Assembly (NCBI GenBank): GCA_022606425.2
Contig: JAHDVF020000493.1
Coordinates: 744,001-808,000, forward strand
DNA from: Lepidostoma basale
Lineage: Eukaryota > Arthropoda > Insecta > Trichoptera > Lepidostomatidae
DNA length: 64,000 nt
Reading direction: 5' to 3'
The position numbers and the translations under genes are program-made. Positions 51,661-60,310 of the stretch are shown here, in pieces. Each line of letters begins with the position of its first letter. Within the stretch, counting starts at the first letter, position 1. The notes under the pieces were generated by a model. It was not told the origin of the DNA. It saw only the letters and a list, made by a program, of their open reading frames with translations, and did not search any database.

Positions 51661-52244
51661 TAAAACAAAGTATTCAAAAGCCCTACAGTAAATATCCGTA
51701 ATGTGTAAAAATAGTGACTTATTCGTTTTCGTACGGTATTTTCAATTATCAAGTTAATTATTTTGTGAAAAGTGCAATTAACCGTTTTTGTATCATAAAA
51801 TTAACGAAATGAATGTAATTTTATCATTATTGGATATTCATTTATTAACTGGAGTCATGTGATGTTACTTTATGGGATTTTGATGGGCGGTTACGCCACT
51901 AGAGCATTCTCCTACCTGGTGTAATAAATCCAGTCCCAGCATCCAGCTAAGGATGAAAAAGCATCAAAAGTAAGCTGGAAATTAATTTGACCCCTACTCT
52001 GACCTTTACCGCCAAGGCCTACCCGGGCAGGTTACCTTTTGGTTTATCAGACGTGTTTACATTGTTCAGTGGTGGTCAAACACTTCTGTGCATTAACGTA
52101 CCCCGACACATCTTTCCGGAAAAGCATAACATTCAGTTTTGTAATTAAATATCTAATTATATGCATGAGCCTTATTTCATAAAATCGAAACTACTTAACA
52201 ATATTGAAAGTATTTTGAACAATTTTATATTATAATAATAGAAG
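51661..52244. other. Unclassified stretch
   Basis: 51870-52060 is less AT-rich (GGTGTAATAAATCCAGTCCC, GCCAAGGCCTACCCGGGCAG) but has no frame or repeat partner. Confidence 0.45.
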
Positions 52245-52512
52245 CCAATCATGCTATCACTGGACGTCAGGGCGTCCCAGGCAAAAGCTGTGAACAACGA
52301 ATCTCGTTGGAACTAAAAGAGGCATGTGTGGGAGAAAGTTATATGGGAAAGAAAACTATAGTCATATCTTCTTCGCTAGTTTCAATGGACGTCCTCCTGC
52401 CCGCTGGACCGACGATCTGAAAAGGATTGCTGGACATGGATGGATGGGAGCGGCAATGGATAGGGGGCGGTGGCGTGCTTTTGGAGAGGCCTACATTCAT
52501 AGCATGGAAAGA
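52245..52512 (+). mobile_element. LINE-M C-terminus
   Basis: NGRPPARWTDDLKRIAGHGW + MGAAMDRGRWRAFGEAYIHS. Same family as the minus-strand piece at 13440-13592. No tail seen. Confidence 0.75.
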
Positions 52513-52682
52513 AAAATTTATTTGTCACTTTAGTGGCACAGAAAAATTATTGTGATAATTTGACTCTTTATGATATAGACATTTTTATAAAGACTCTTTA
52601 TTAATGCTAATACAATTTATAATATAAGTTAATATGTACGGTGCAGTCTGTTCTCACAGCTTAATATTTTGGTTATATATTA

Positions 52683-53962
52683 GGTCCTTACATATGAAAT
52701 TGGCGTTTTGTATGGGAGGAACATAAAGTTTAATTTTTTTAAATATAATATATTTATTTAATCAAAGTATGTACCATTGCTATCTATGCACTTTTGCCAT
52801 CTCATAGGTAGTTCATCGATCCCTTTACTAAAAAAACCATTCGGACGGGAATCAATAAAATCTTTGAAGTCGGTTTGGACTGCCCCATCGGAGTTGAATT
52901 TTTTCCCTTGCAAGAAGTTATCCAAATTTCGAAAAAAATAGTAATCTGTTGGGGCAAGGTCCGGAGAGTACGGTGGATGTCTTAGAGATTCTAATTGAAG
53001 CTCTTCTAATTTGGTAGCCGTCTGTTGTGCAGTGTGTGGTCTAGCGTTATCATGTAGCAGCAGTGGCCTAGAGCGATTAACCAGCCTCGGTTGTTTAGCA
53101 GCTAGCTTTTCCATCACGGTTTGCAGTTGCTGACAAAAGACATCTGCCGTAATCGTCTGGCCAGATTTAAGAAAGCTGTAGTGAACGACACCAGCACTAG
53201 TCCACCAAACGCTCACAAGTATCTTTTTTGGAGTCAATTTTCGCTTGGGGCATGGTTTGGCTGGTTCGGCAGGGTTCAGCCATTGCGATGAGCGCTTCCG
53301 ATTATCATACAGGATCCATTTTTCATCACAGGTAATGATTCGATTCAAAATCCCTTCATTATTGTGCCGGTTGAGTCATGCAACGCAGCAGTCAACGCGC
53401 GTTTGTTGATTTGCTTCACTCAATTCGTGAGGTACCCACCTTTCAAGCTCTTTCACCTTCCCAATTTGCTTCAAGTGGATTAAAACAGTTTTATCACTAA
53501 CACCGCAGCCTGCAGCTAACTCGGACGTGGTTTGCGATGGATCCGCTTCCACAATAGCCTTCAATTCTTCATTATCAACTTTGGTCTCCGGCCGTCCACG
53601 GGGCTTGTTCTGCAGGTCGAAATTTCCAGAACGAAAACGTTGGAACCAAAAACGCACTGTGTTTTCTTTTGCGGCACCGTCGCCATACACATCATTAATC
53701 CTTCGAGCCGTTTCTGCAGCACTGGTGCCACGGTGGAACTCGTACTCGTAAATAACGCGATATTTCAAGTTTTCCATTTTGTAAACTGAGTGACGCAAAG
53801 AAAAAAAACAATTGAGGAAAAAACAAATGAATTATAATTTTGAAACACAAATACTCGAGTAAATAGCTGTATAAATTTGAATTTGGAATTCCTAACCAAA
53901 GAGAAGATATTTGAGATCAAAGTTGCCAGTACGGCAAAACGCCAATTTCATATGTAAGGACC
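52683..53962 (-). mobile_element. Mariner transposon, nearly complete
   Basis: 1,280 bp with perfect 28-bp terminal inverted repeats (52683-52710 and 53935-53962, starting GGTCCTTACATATGAAATTG) and a TA on both sides (52681-52682, 53963-53964). It carries one transposase gene on the minus strand. Size, ends and target are exactly those of the mariner family. The intact ends suggest that it could still be cross-mobilised; this is inference. Confidence 0.95.
52758..53798 (-). pseudogene. Mariner transposase with one in-frame stop
   Basis: Cut-and-paste DNA transposase. The frame runs from ATG at 53798 to the stop at 52758, about 345 codons, the usual mariner length, broken only by TGA at 53376-53378, after residue ~140; there is no frameshift. 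N-terminal helix-turn-helix region at residues 1-110 (AAETARRINDVYGD, GRPETKVD), the WVPHELSE signature at ~125, and the catalytic triad: TCDEKW (~155), LLHDNARPHTAQQ (~246), YSPDLAPTDYYFF. Thirty-four residues separate the last two aspartates, so D,D34D as in true mariners. Words such as CDEKWILYDN and RWQKCIDSNG place it near the cecropia subfamily (inference). As it stands it would give only an N-terminal DNA-binding fragment. Confidence 0.93.
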
Positions 53963-53964
53963 TA

Positions 53965-54720
53965 ATATATAAATAAACTTTCGTATGAAGCACTTAATTT
54001 GTGATGTGACATTATTAAATATAATAATAATACACTTTTAGTAATTTGTATTAACACCACTTTATTTGGTAGTTGTCATCGCAAACAAAAGCCTATCCAA
54101 AAAAGCCAAGATGGCAGTGCACAATGGTGTTCTTGTGCCGACCCTTATGTATGGAAGTGAAGCATGGAACTGGCAAAAGAAGGATGAAAGTAGAATAAAT
54201 GCAATAAAAATGAGATCTCTAAGACGAATATGTGGGAAATCTGTAAATGATAGAGTGACAAATGCAAGTATAAGAAGTGAATGTGGTGCGAATGAAAGTG
54301 TTATGAACAAAATAAGGAAAAGATCATTAAGATGGTTTGGACACATGGAAAGAATGAGTGAAGACAGAATGGTAAAGAAGGTATATGTAAACGGCGTGAA
54401 CGGAACTAGAAATAGAGGAAGGCCGAGGAAAACGTGGCACGATCAAATCAATCAAATATTGAATGTCGGTCACGTGAGGAGTCGGAGAAATCGACGTGCG
54501 TGCATGACAAGATGTATGAATGTAGAGGAACCGAGAGAAGTATGTCAGGACAGAACAGTGTGGCGTTCCATTCTTTCTGCCTACCCCTCCGGGGAGACGG
54601 CGTGATGGTTAGTTAGTTGGCTAGTTTTATTTGGTTACATCAACCGGTTTCGCTCCCGCCGGAGCTTCGTCAGGGTGAGAGAATAATCTGTTTCAGTTTA
54701 TTGTTAGTTCAGTTTATTCA
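53965..54720 (-). repeat. F4-type element split by LINE-A
   Basis: Parts at 53985-54070 and 54636-54720. On the minus strand: CTGACGA-A-GCTCC-GGCG-GGAGC-GAAACCGGTT at 54642-54673, then GTAACCAAATAAA, joining across the LINE-A insertion to GTGGTGTTAATAC, as in other F4 copies (AAATAAAGTGGTT). Perfect 5-bp stem II. Confidence 0.7.
54071..54625 (+). mobile_element. LINE-A copy 30, one intact 179-codon frame
   Basis: The least damaged LINE-A: ANKSLSKKAKMAVHNGVLVP, TLMYGSEAWNWQKKDESRIN, MRSLRRICGKSVNDRVTNAS, IRSECGANESVMNKIRKRSL, RWFGHMERMSEDRMVKKVYV, NGVNGTRNRGRPRKTWHDQI, NQILNVGHVRSRRNRRACMT, RCMNVEEPREVCQDRTVWRS, ILSAYPSGETA, stop, TGGTTAGTTAGTTGGCTAG. TTTATTTGGT at 54061-54070 and 54626-54635. 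The frame reaches to within 4 bp of the tail, so there is no real 3' UTR. RT catalytic domain absent. Confidence 0.92.
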
Positions 54721-55114
54721 ATAATCTGTTTCAGTTTAACGTTATCTTGTTTTCTTGATTTTTAAATATACACACTAGTATTAAGATGATTTATAAATTG
54801 TTACAGTATATTTTAAATAATGAAAAAAATAATCTTGGATGTCGGTATTCGTTAATACAGGTATATTAATATGCCAAATCATATTATCTCGAAATATTTA
54901 AAACGTTTTTCGTTAATTAAGAAACACTACTGAAATAAGTATAAACACAACAAGTACATATCCTGCTGGAGGGTGTGTACCTATGAAATGCCGTGAAACG
55001 CCACCTTGCATGACAACAGCAAGGCTTTCAGTAAGTCAGACTCCCTGGCGTCCTAAGGTGGTTCTCGTGATCCCGCGAGTCCCGGGCAATGTGATCACTG
55101 GCCTCATTATTATT
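54721..55114. other. AT-rich spacer
   Basis: 54980-55110 is less AT-rich and may belong to the LINE-F fragment that follows. No frame. Confidence 0.45.
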
Positions 55115-55262
55115 CTTCTAATAGTGCTGTGTCAGTTCGCCCCGACTCTGGCGATCACTGTACCAAATCGCCACATTGATATTCTGGGAAGTGTTACTGG
55201 ATAGGTTTCCACATTGCCATTTCTGGGGATTTTCTGTTAGATTTACCTTCCCTTTGACACGA
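55115..55262 (-). mobile_element. LINE-F 3' end
   Basis: TTCGCCCCGACTCTGGCGAT, CACTGTACCAAAT, GGGAAGTGTTACTGGATAGG, GGGGATTTTCTGTTAG: same block order as 5600-5745. Confidence 0.62.
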
Positions 55263-55334
55263 TACGTCATACCCTCTCACATAATAAATTACATGTACAA
55301 TATATTAAATTAATATTAATAATTTAAAAATAAT

Positions 55335-55580
55335 CTTCTTCTTTTTAATCTCAGCGATACATCCCAGTCCTCTAGCTCCTGTCCCTAGTCACCGCTTTCG
55401 ATTCTCCAGGTCTTTCCAATTTCTCCTAATCCTTTTCCGCGCAATCTTCCCATATTTTTCTTGGTTTGTCTCTTGCAAAGCAAAAGGTGGGAGAGGAGCC
55501 TAAGGATTGCATGAGTGAAGCTGAAGGAAAGGCACCACTGCGTCCTAAAACAGCTTCGAGTAAGCGTTGGATCAATGTCT
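55335..55580 (-). mobile_element. LINE-K end and repeat Z copy 4
   Basis: 55335-55460 (minus): WEDCAEKD.EKLERPGESKA-like, GTGACTAGGGACAGGAGC. 55490-55575: GGATTGCATGAGTGAAGCTG, GGCACCACTGCGTCC, AACAGCTTCGAG is repeat Z in the plus orientation. Confidence 0.55.
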
Positions 55581-55624
55581 TTATTTAACTGAATGTTTGT
55601 ATATTTGTAAATGTCTATTACATA

Positions 55625-56117
55625 CGAGGTCTGTTCAAAAAGTATCGCGAATTTTGAATTTCCGCTGGCTACGTATATTTGATTTTTGATTTTTTTGTAG
55701 CGTTATGTTGGTACTCATGTCCCTTACTTATGCTGACAAGGTCGGCCATTTTGAATGTTTAGTTAATTTTTGACAGCTGTTTTGCTTGATGTGTTTTGGC
55801 TCGTCTTCGATTTTTGCCTATTCCAAAAAATGGATCAAAGAATCTGTATCAAATTTTGTGTGAAAAACAAAATAAAGTGCGCGGACGCATTTCGAATGTT
55901 GACTGTGGCATATGGTGAAGCTACCTTGGACCAAAGCAACGTTTATCGGTGGTACAAAATGTTCTCAGAGGGCCGAGAAGATATGAACGACGAAGAGCGT
56001 GCCGGACGCCCGAGCACGTCAACAACAGACGAAAACATTGATAAAGTGAAGAAAATAGTATTAGCCAATCGTCGAATCACCGTTAGAGAAGTTGCTGAGG
56101 ACATACATAATACATAA
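55625..56117 (+). mobile_element. Mariner-like element, 5' part only
   Basis: Begins after TA with CGAGGTCTGTTCAAAAAGTA, a mariner-type terminal repeat. ATG at 55830 starts MDQRICIKFCVKNKIKCADA, FRMLTVAYGEATLDQSNVYR, WYKMFSEGREDMNDEERAGR, PSTSTTDENIDKVKKIVLAN, RRITVREVAEDI: the DNA-binding (paired helix-turn-helix) half of a mariner transposase of a different subfamily from 52683-53962. It stops at 56117; the catalytic half and right end are gone. No stop within the ~92 codons. Confidence 0.86.
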
Positions 56118-56189
56118 CAAGCGCTGTACGTTATTCAACAATAAATTAATACTGATTTGCGTCTTGGTCTTATTTCGCTCGGCGCCCAT

Positions 56190-56710
56190 CTGGACTTATG
56201 TCTTCGGTGCTTAGTCCTCTGACATTATTTCTACATCTTCTTCCTCAGCCTATTCCCGTCCACTCCTGGACAAAGGCCTTATCCATTCGCTTCCATGTCA
56301 CTCTGTATTGTGCAGACTGCATCCAGATTATTCCGACGTGTGTGTCCAGATCATCCTTCCACCGTAGTTGCGGTCGCCCTGCACTTCTCATTGCCGTCCA
56401 CGGTCTCCAAGTCAGAAGTCTTCTTGTCGTGACCTGCCCATTGCCATTTTAGAGTTGCCACCCGGTGGATGATGTCAGTGTCCTTTGTTTTTTCTCTCAC
56501 CGTATCGTTTCTGACTCTGTCTCTTAGGCTTATTCCTAACATGCTTCTTTCCATGGCTCTTTGGGTCACTCATAGTTTCTCAGAACTTTGTTTGGGCAAT
56601 GTACCAGTTTCAACCAACTGGCAGAACGCAGGCTTCATAGACTTTTCGTTTCAGGTTGATTGGTATTTTCCGGTTTTTAAGGATGTAACCCATGTTTCCG
56701 AAAGCAGCTC
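56190..56710 (-). mobile_element. LINE-E copy
   Basis: Minus strand: AQTKF-like, VTQRAMERSMLGISLRDRVR, NDTVREKTKDTDIIHRVATL, KWQWAGHDKKTSDLETVDGN, EKCRATATTVEG, then after a frameshift CATGGAAGCGAATGGATAAG, GGCCTTTGTCCAGGAGTGGA and (GAA)n. C-terminal half of the same protein as at 13770. Confidence 0.8.
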
Positions 56711-57419
56711 AGCTTAGTCCAATTCTTATTTTTAGCTCTGCAGTTTGGTTATTCTTGGACATTCTCAATTCTTTCTACATAACACATGAATATAGAATGA
56801 AAAAAAAATAAGATAAAATTCCAATCATACAATATATATAGTGTCAACAATGATGGCATATTGACTGGCGATCGGTGATGAGTTTTAGACTTGGTCCCCA
56901 GCCCTCGATTGGCAGCGCCCTCCCCGCGGTTGGAGCTCCCTGCCGGTAATTAGGAGAGTGACGCGGGATGGTTCATTATTTATTCACCGTACGGACGTTG
57001 ATTAATGATTATATAACAATACCTTGAATGGGAAATGAAACTGCCGCGCTTGTCTCTACTCACTGCATCTGGTGACGGCACTGATTGATGGTGCGGCATT
57101 AAAAAAGTCTGTAACTCCTATACAAACATTTGCCTAGATTTAGTCGACGTTCACGGCGGGGCTGGCCTTTTAATCGGGCGGTTAATTGGGCGCGATCTTC
57201 GCAGAACCAGAAGAGCACAACGCGTGGACGGATCACTAAAATTACGTTTACTAGTTGTATCCCGTGAAATATTCGCGGAAGTAAAGATTTTCTACCCCTT
57301 TAATAACTTGGTTCACTATACAGTCGTAATCAGTAATAATTTGTAGCTTTTAATGTAAATTGTTTATTTCACATACATTAAAATTTCAAAATTAAAAAAA
57401 AAAAAACTGTTCTCCTATT
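56711..57419. other. Unique higher-GC island
   Basis: 56840-57260 is the least repeat-like and most GC-balanced block in the window (CAGCCCTCGATTGGCAGCGC, CCCTGCCGGTAATTAGGAG, GGTTAATTGGGCGCGATC, TTGATTAATGATTATA). Several TAATTA/TTAATT cores resemble homeodomain sites. No frame. Candidate conserved regulatory DNA, by composition only. Confidence 0.42.
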
Positions 57420-57545
57420 ATTTTTTGTTTCTTGAACAATGATGTAAAACTCCATATTAAATAATTAATTCGAATGAAAGTTTTATTATATTTTATAGGA
57501 ATGAAATGTTTCGCCCTTCTAAGGCATTATCAAATGTGACATTAA
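57420..57545. repeat. H-family half copy
   Basis: TTCTTGAACAATGATGTAAA, AATTAATTCGAATGAAAG, ATAGGAATGAAATGTTTCGC, CTAAGGCATTATCAAATG; right arm missing. Confidence 0.68.
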
Positions 57546-57644
57546 TATCAAGAAAACATATTATATATTATATAAAAATAAAATAAAGTGTACATATAAT
57601 TTTAAAAAATACTTATCACTTTTAGGCCATAATAACTAGTCATC

Positions 57645-58008
57645 GTCATCATCGGCTGTCCCTTGTGTCCGAAGAAGACTGTCCTTCACGGTTGTGGGTC
57701 CGCATGTGGCTGAAGAGCCCGATCCTGGACCCACATATTATGGGGCATCTGGGGCAGGGGAAGGCGCCTGTAGTGGAGCCGTCACCGTCTCCCAGTGGTC
57801 TCTCCTTTCTCCTCCCCCTCCTCTCAGCGGCGTCGTCTCTGCGCTGTGCTTCAGAGTCTTGTGTACTTTTATGTACTGCTATTCTCCACCTAGGTCTGTC
57901 CTCTGCAGTCTTTTTCCAGCAATCACAGTGGATGCCAGTCTTTTGTAGGTTTCCTTTAAGGGAGTCCCTAAAGCGCTTCCTTTGGCCACCGTGTGAGCGT
58001 CCTTGAGT
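57645..58008 (-). mobile_element. LINE-G C-terminus with C2H2 finger
   Basis: An open minus-strand frame without an ATG, about 58008 to the stop at 57649-57651: GGQRKRFRDSLKGNLQKTGI, HCDCWKKTAEDRPRWRIAVH, a charged linker, then FPCPRCPIICGSRIGLFSHM + RTH. C-x2-C-x12-H-x3-H is a classical C2H2 zinc finger (57690-57765). GQ.KR..D.LK.....I....W...A.DR..WR...H is a very widespread LINE C-terminal sentence. A (GATGAT) tail follows. About 118 codons with no stop, so this is a young copy. Confidence 0.85.
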
Positions 58009-58019
58009 AAGCTGTGCTA

Positions 58020-58489
58020 ATAACTAGTCATAAACGCATCAACTACCCTACTTGATGCATTTATGCTTAGTAAATCAATTTATTGCATTTTGTATAGTAA
58101 GCTTATACCTCAATTCTTCAACAATACATATGATAAGTGCAACTTCATCACATAATGCATTTATGTTAAGGAAAATAGCTATTTAAATACAAATATTGTA
58201 AAATCTTGTATAATTAGTGCGATTCCTCAAACATAGTGCATTTATGACTAAGAAGCTATTGAATGCTAGAAAACAAGTCTGTACTAACTAGAGCTAGTGC
58301 GTTCTTCATAAGTAAATCTGCTCTCGAAGTCTTAGTTAATGTGTTTATGACTGAAAAACCGAGAAAATGAAGAAATCATGAAATGTCACTTTGAGAAAGT
58401 AGTAGATCTCGTTTTCCTGATAACAGATAATGTAATAACTCAATTTCGACTAAAACCTTGGTTGATGCGTTTATCGTAAGCGCGGCAGA
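58020..58489. repeat. Diffuse repeat around GTGCATTTATG
   Basis: The words GATGCATTTATGCTTAG (58052), AATGCATTTATGTTAAG (58156), AGTGCATTTATGACTAAG (58237), AATGTGTTTATGACTG (58339) and GATGCGTTTATCGTAAG (58464) recur at 80-125-bp spacing, each followed by an AT-rich stretch. A decayed tandem array is the simplest reading. Confidence 0.5.
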
Positions 58490-58692
58490 AATCAAATCAA
58501 TTAAATATTTAATGTCGGCCACGCAAGGAGTCGGAGAATTCGACACGATATATGATTATAGACAGAACAATGTGGTGGTCCATTATTTCTGCCATTCCCT
58601 CCAGAGAGACGGCGTGGTGGTCACGTTGCTTACGTCGTTTACATATACCTTATTTTCACATGTCCAAATCATCTTAACGACCCTTAGACGAA
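58490..58692. mobile_element. LINE-A copy 31, rearranged
   Basis: 58490-58620 is a plus-strand 3' end (IKSIKYLMSATQGVG in the visible frame; GACGGCGTGGTGG). 58622-58692 is a minus-strand middle part (CGTTTACATATACC, CACATGTCCAAATCATCTTA). The two meet head to tail in opposite orientation with no tail between. Confidence 0.62.
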
Positions 58693-59384
58693 CGATCTTC
58701 AATATTCGTTCAAGGAACAATAAAAAATCTGACTGTTATTGAATCGTCATTTTTAATAATATCTTTATAAGGTAAGAACATTTCTTTATTTCGTTCCGTT
58801 AAGTTCATTATTAGTCCTGATGTCAGTTGTGAAACAGCTGTGAGAACATTCCGAATTTTCACAAAACCGCCCATTTATCACAGATCAAATTAATTCTCGG
58901 CGAATAAAACCTCGCTTGACCAAACTGCATTAACGAGGTCAAACTTTTTATAGTTTCTCTTGCATCCAGAACCGCGAATAACCAAATCGGTCTTCTGGAA
59001 ATATAACTCGATCGCGTCTATATGGGGACAAGTCTTCAAATATGTTTTTTTTGGGTTCTTTGGAAAATTTGTGTAACTAACATAGATTTCCAATCTTTTC
59101 TGAGCCACCACCCTCTTTACAAGAAAAATAAACGTTCAACGCCCCCCTCCCATAAAAGTTTTTTCAAAAAAGGGAAAAAAATTACAATACATACAATAAC
59201 AAAATAAACCAATATTTAAGTTTAATCTGCTTTATTAGTACCTACGTGATTAGCGTGTTTTTTTTGTCTTTTAGACTATATTTTTATCTGCCTACGCTCT
59301 CTATTTTTTCTGGGTCTTCTACTGCCCCCCTGAAAGTCTCAAACGCCCACAAGGGGGCGTTATCGGCAACTTTGAGAGCCTAGA
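58693..59384. other. Unclassified stretch
   Basis: 58815-58860 has GTGAAACAGCTGTGAGAACA, a scrap of F2. Otherwise no repeat or gene is seen. 59280-59370 has the short inverted words CGCCCACAAGGGGGCG. Confidence 0.45.
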
Positions 59385-59475
59385 AACTAGACCAACGTTT
59401 CGGAGATCGTTGCAGTCTCCATCTTCAGGGTGGTTATGATCGACGTATGAACTGCAACGATATCCGAGAAAGACG
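59385..59475 (-). repeat. F5 hammerhead-like repeat
   Basis: Minus strand 59428-59391: CTGAAGA-T-GGAGA-CTGCAACGA-TCTCC-GAAACGTTGGTC. Perfect 5-bp stem II with a 9-nt loop, AC/GT stem III, GTC triplet. Single copy, sequence unlike F2-F4 apart from the core. Confidence 0.62.
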
Positions 59476-59539
59476 AGTTTCACGGATTTTTCCAAGATCC
59501 CAAAAAAATATATTGCTACCGACTGTGAAAATCTAAGTC

Positions 59540-59668
59540 TTTTGACGTGCGTGCATGATACGATGTATGAATGTTAAGGTAGCGAGAAAAGTATGTCAGA
59601 AAATAACAGCGTGGAGATTCATTATTTATGCCTACCCTTTCGGTGAGATGGTTATTTAGTTAAAAATA
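59540..59668 (+). mobile_element. LINE-A copy 32 (3' end)
   Basis: ACGTGCGTGCATGATACGAT, GAATGTTAAGGTAGCGAG, TATGTCAGAAAATAACAG, CCTACCCTTTCGGTGAGATG: terminal block, damaged. Confidence 0.7.
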
Positions 59669-59694
59669 ATTATCTTATAAATTAGTTAGTTCAT

Positions 59695-59875
59695 AATTAC
59701 TATGAATGAAAACGTGTCTTCTAGGAGTTTTATTATATTTTAGTTGGAATGACATGATTCGCCATTTTTAGGCATTATCAAATGTTAATTAATAAAAAAA
59801 GACGAACGTTTTCATTCATATAAATTATTTTATATGGAGTTTTACATCATTGTTCAAGAAACAAAAAAATAATTC
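59695..59875. repeat. H-family copy
   Basis: GAATGAAAACGTGTCTTCTA, GGAATGACATGATTCGCC, GGCATTATCAAATG, GACGAACGTTTTCATTC, GGAGTTTTACATCATTGTTC. Confidence 0.68.
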
Positions 59876-60044
59876 AGTTTTGGTTTAGTTTCGATTCTTA
59901 GAATTATAATTTTTTTCTGGTTCTTTGGATGTCTCTTGAGCCTTTAATGTGGCAGTTTCCTGTTGCTTTTCACATGATTGCATACAACAGGTAATTTGAT
60001 TAAAATAACTGTATACTTTTTTTAGCTAGTCTATAGACATTTTT

Positions 60045-60145
60045 ATTGTCGCATTAATTCTTTCACGCTGTCATCGCCGGAAATCGAACCCAGGACCTTT
60101 GGTGTGGCAGTCATACCTGTTGCCACTCTGCCAGGAAGGTAATCA
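60045..60145 (-). mobile_element. tRNA-derived SINE, head only
   Basis: Minus strand: CCTGGCAGAGTGGCAACAGG (A box), GTATGACTGCCACACC, GGTCCTGGGTTCGATTTCCG (B box). Same head as at 7505-7592 and closer to a tRNA in the A box. Body missing. Confidence 0.7.
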
Positions 60146-60179
60146 ATATCGTCAACGTACTTATGATACTTTTATAAGA

Positions 60180-60310
60180 AGTCATTACTTTGTGGTTTGA
60201 CTTATTTAAAAATAAAATTAAACCCTTTTCACTTCATCAGTAGCCCTGATGAATCGCTATAGAGTGAAACCGGTTGGCGCTAATAACTCAATTAAGTGGT
60301 TTAAACTAAC
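60180..60310 (+). repeat. F4-type hammerhead-like repeat
   Basis: CTGATGA-A-TCGCTATAGAGT-GAAACCGGTT at 60246-60275. Canonical CTGATGA and GAAAC boxes, stem II weakened. Flank CTCAATTAAGTGGTTTAAAC. Confidence 0.65.

Noticed and set aside
57665..58006. A 113-codon plus-strand frame
   Set aside because: Antisense shadow of the LINE-G zinc-finger frame, which has recognisable LINE words on the minus strand.
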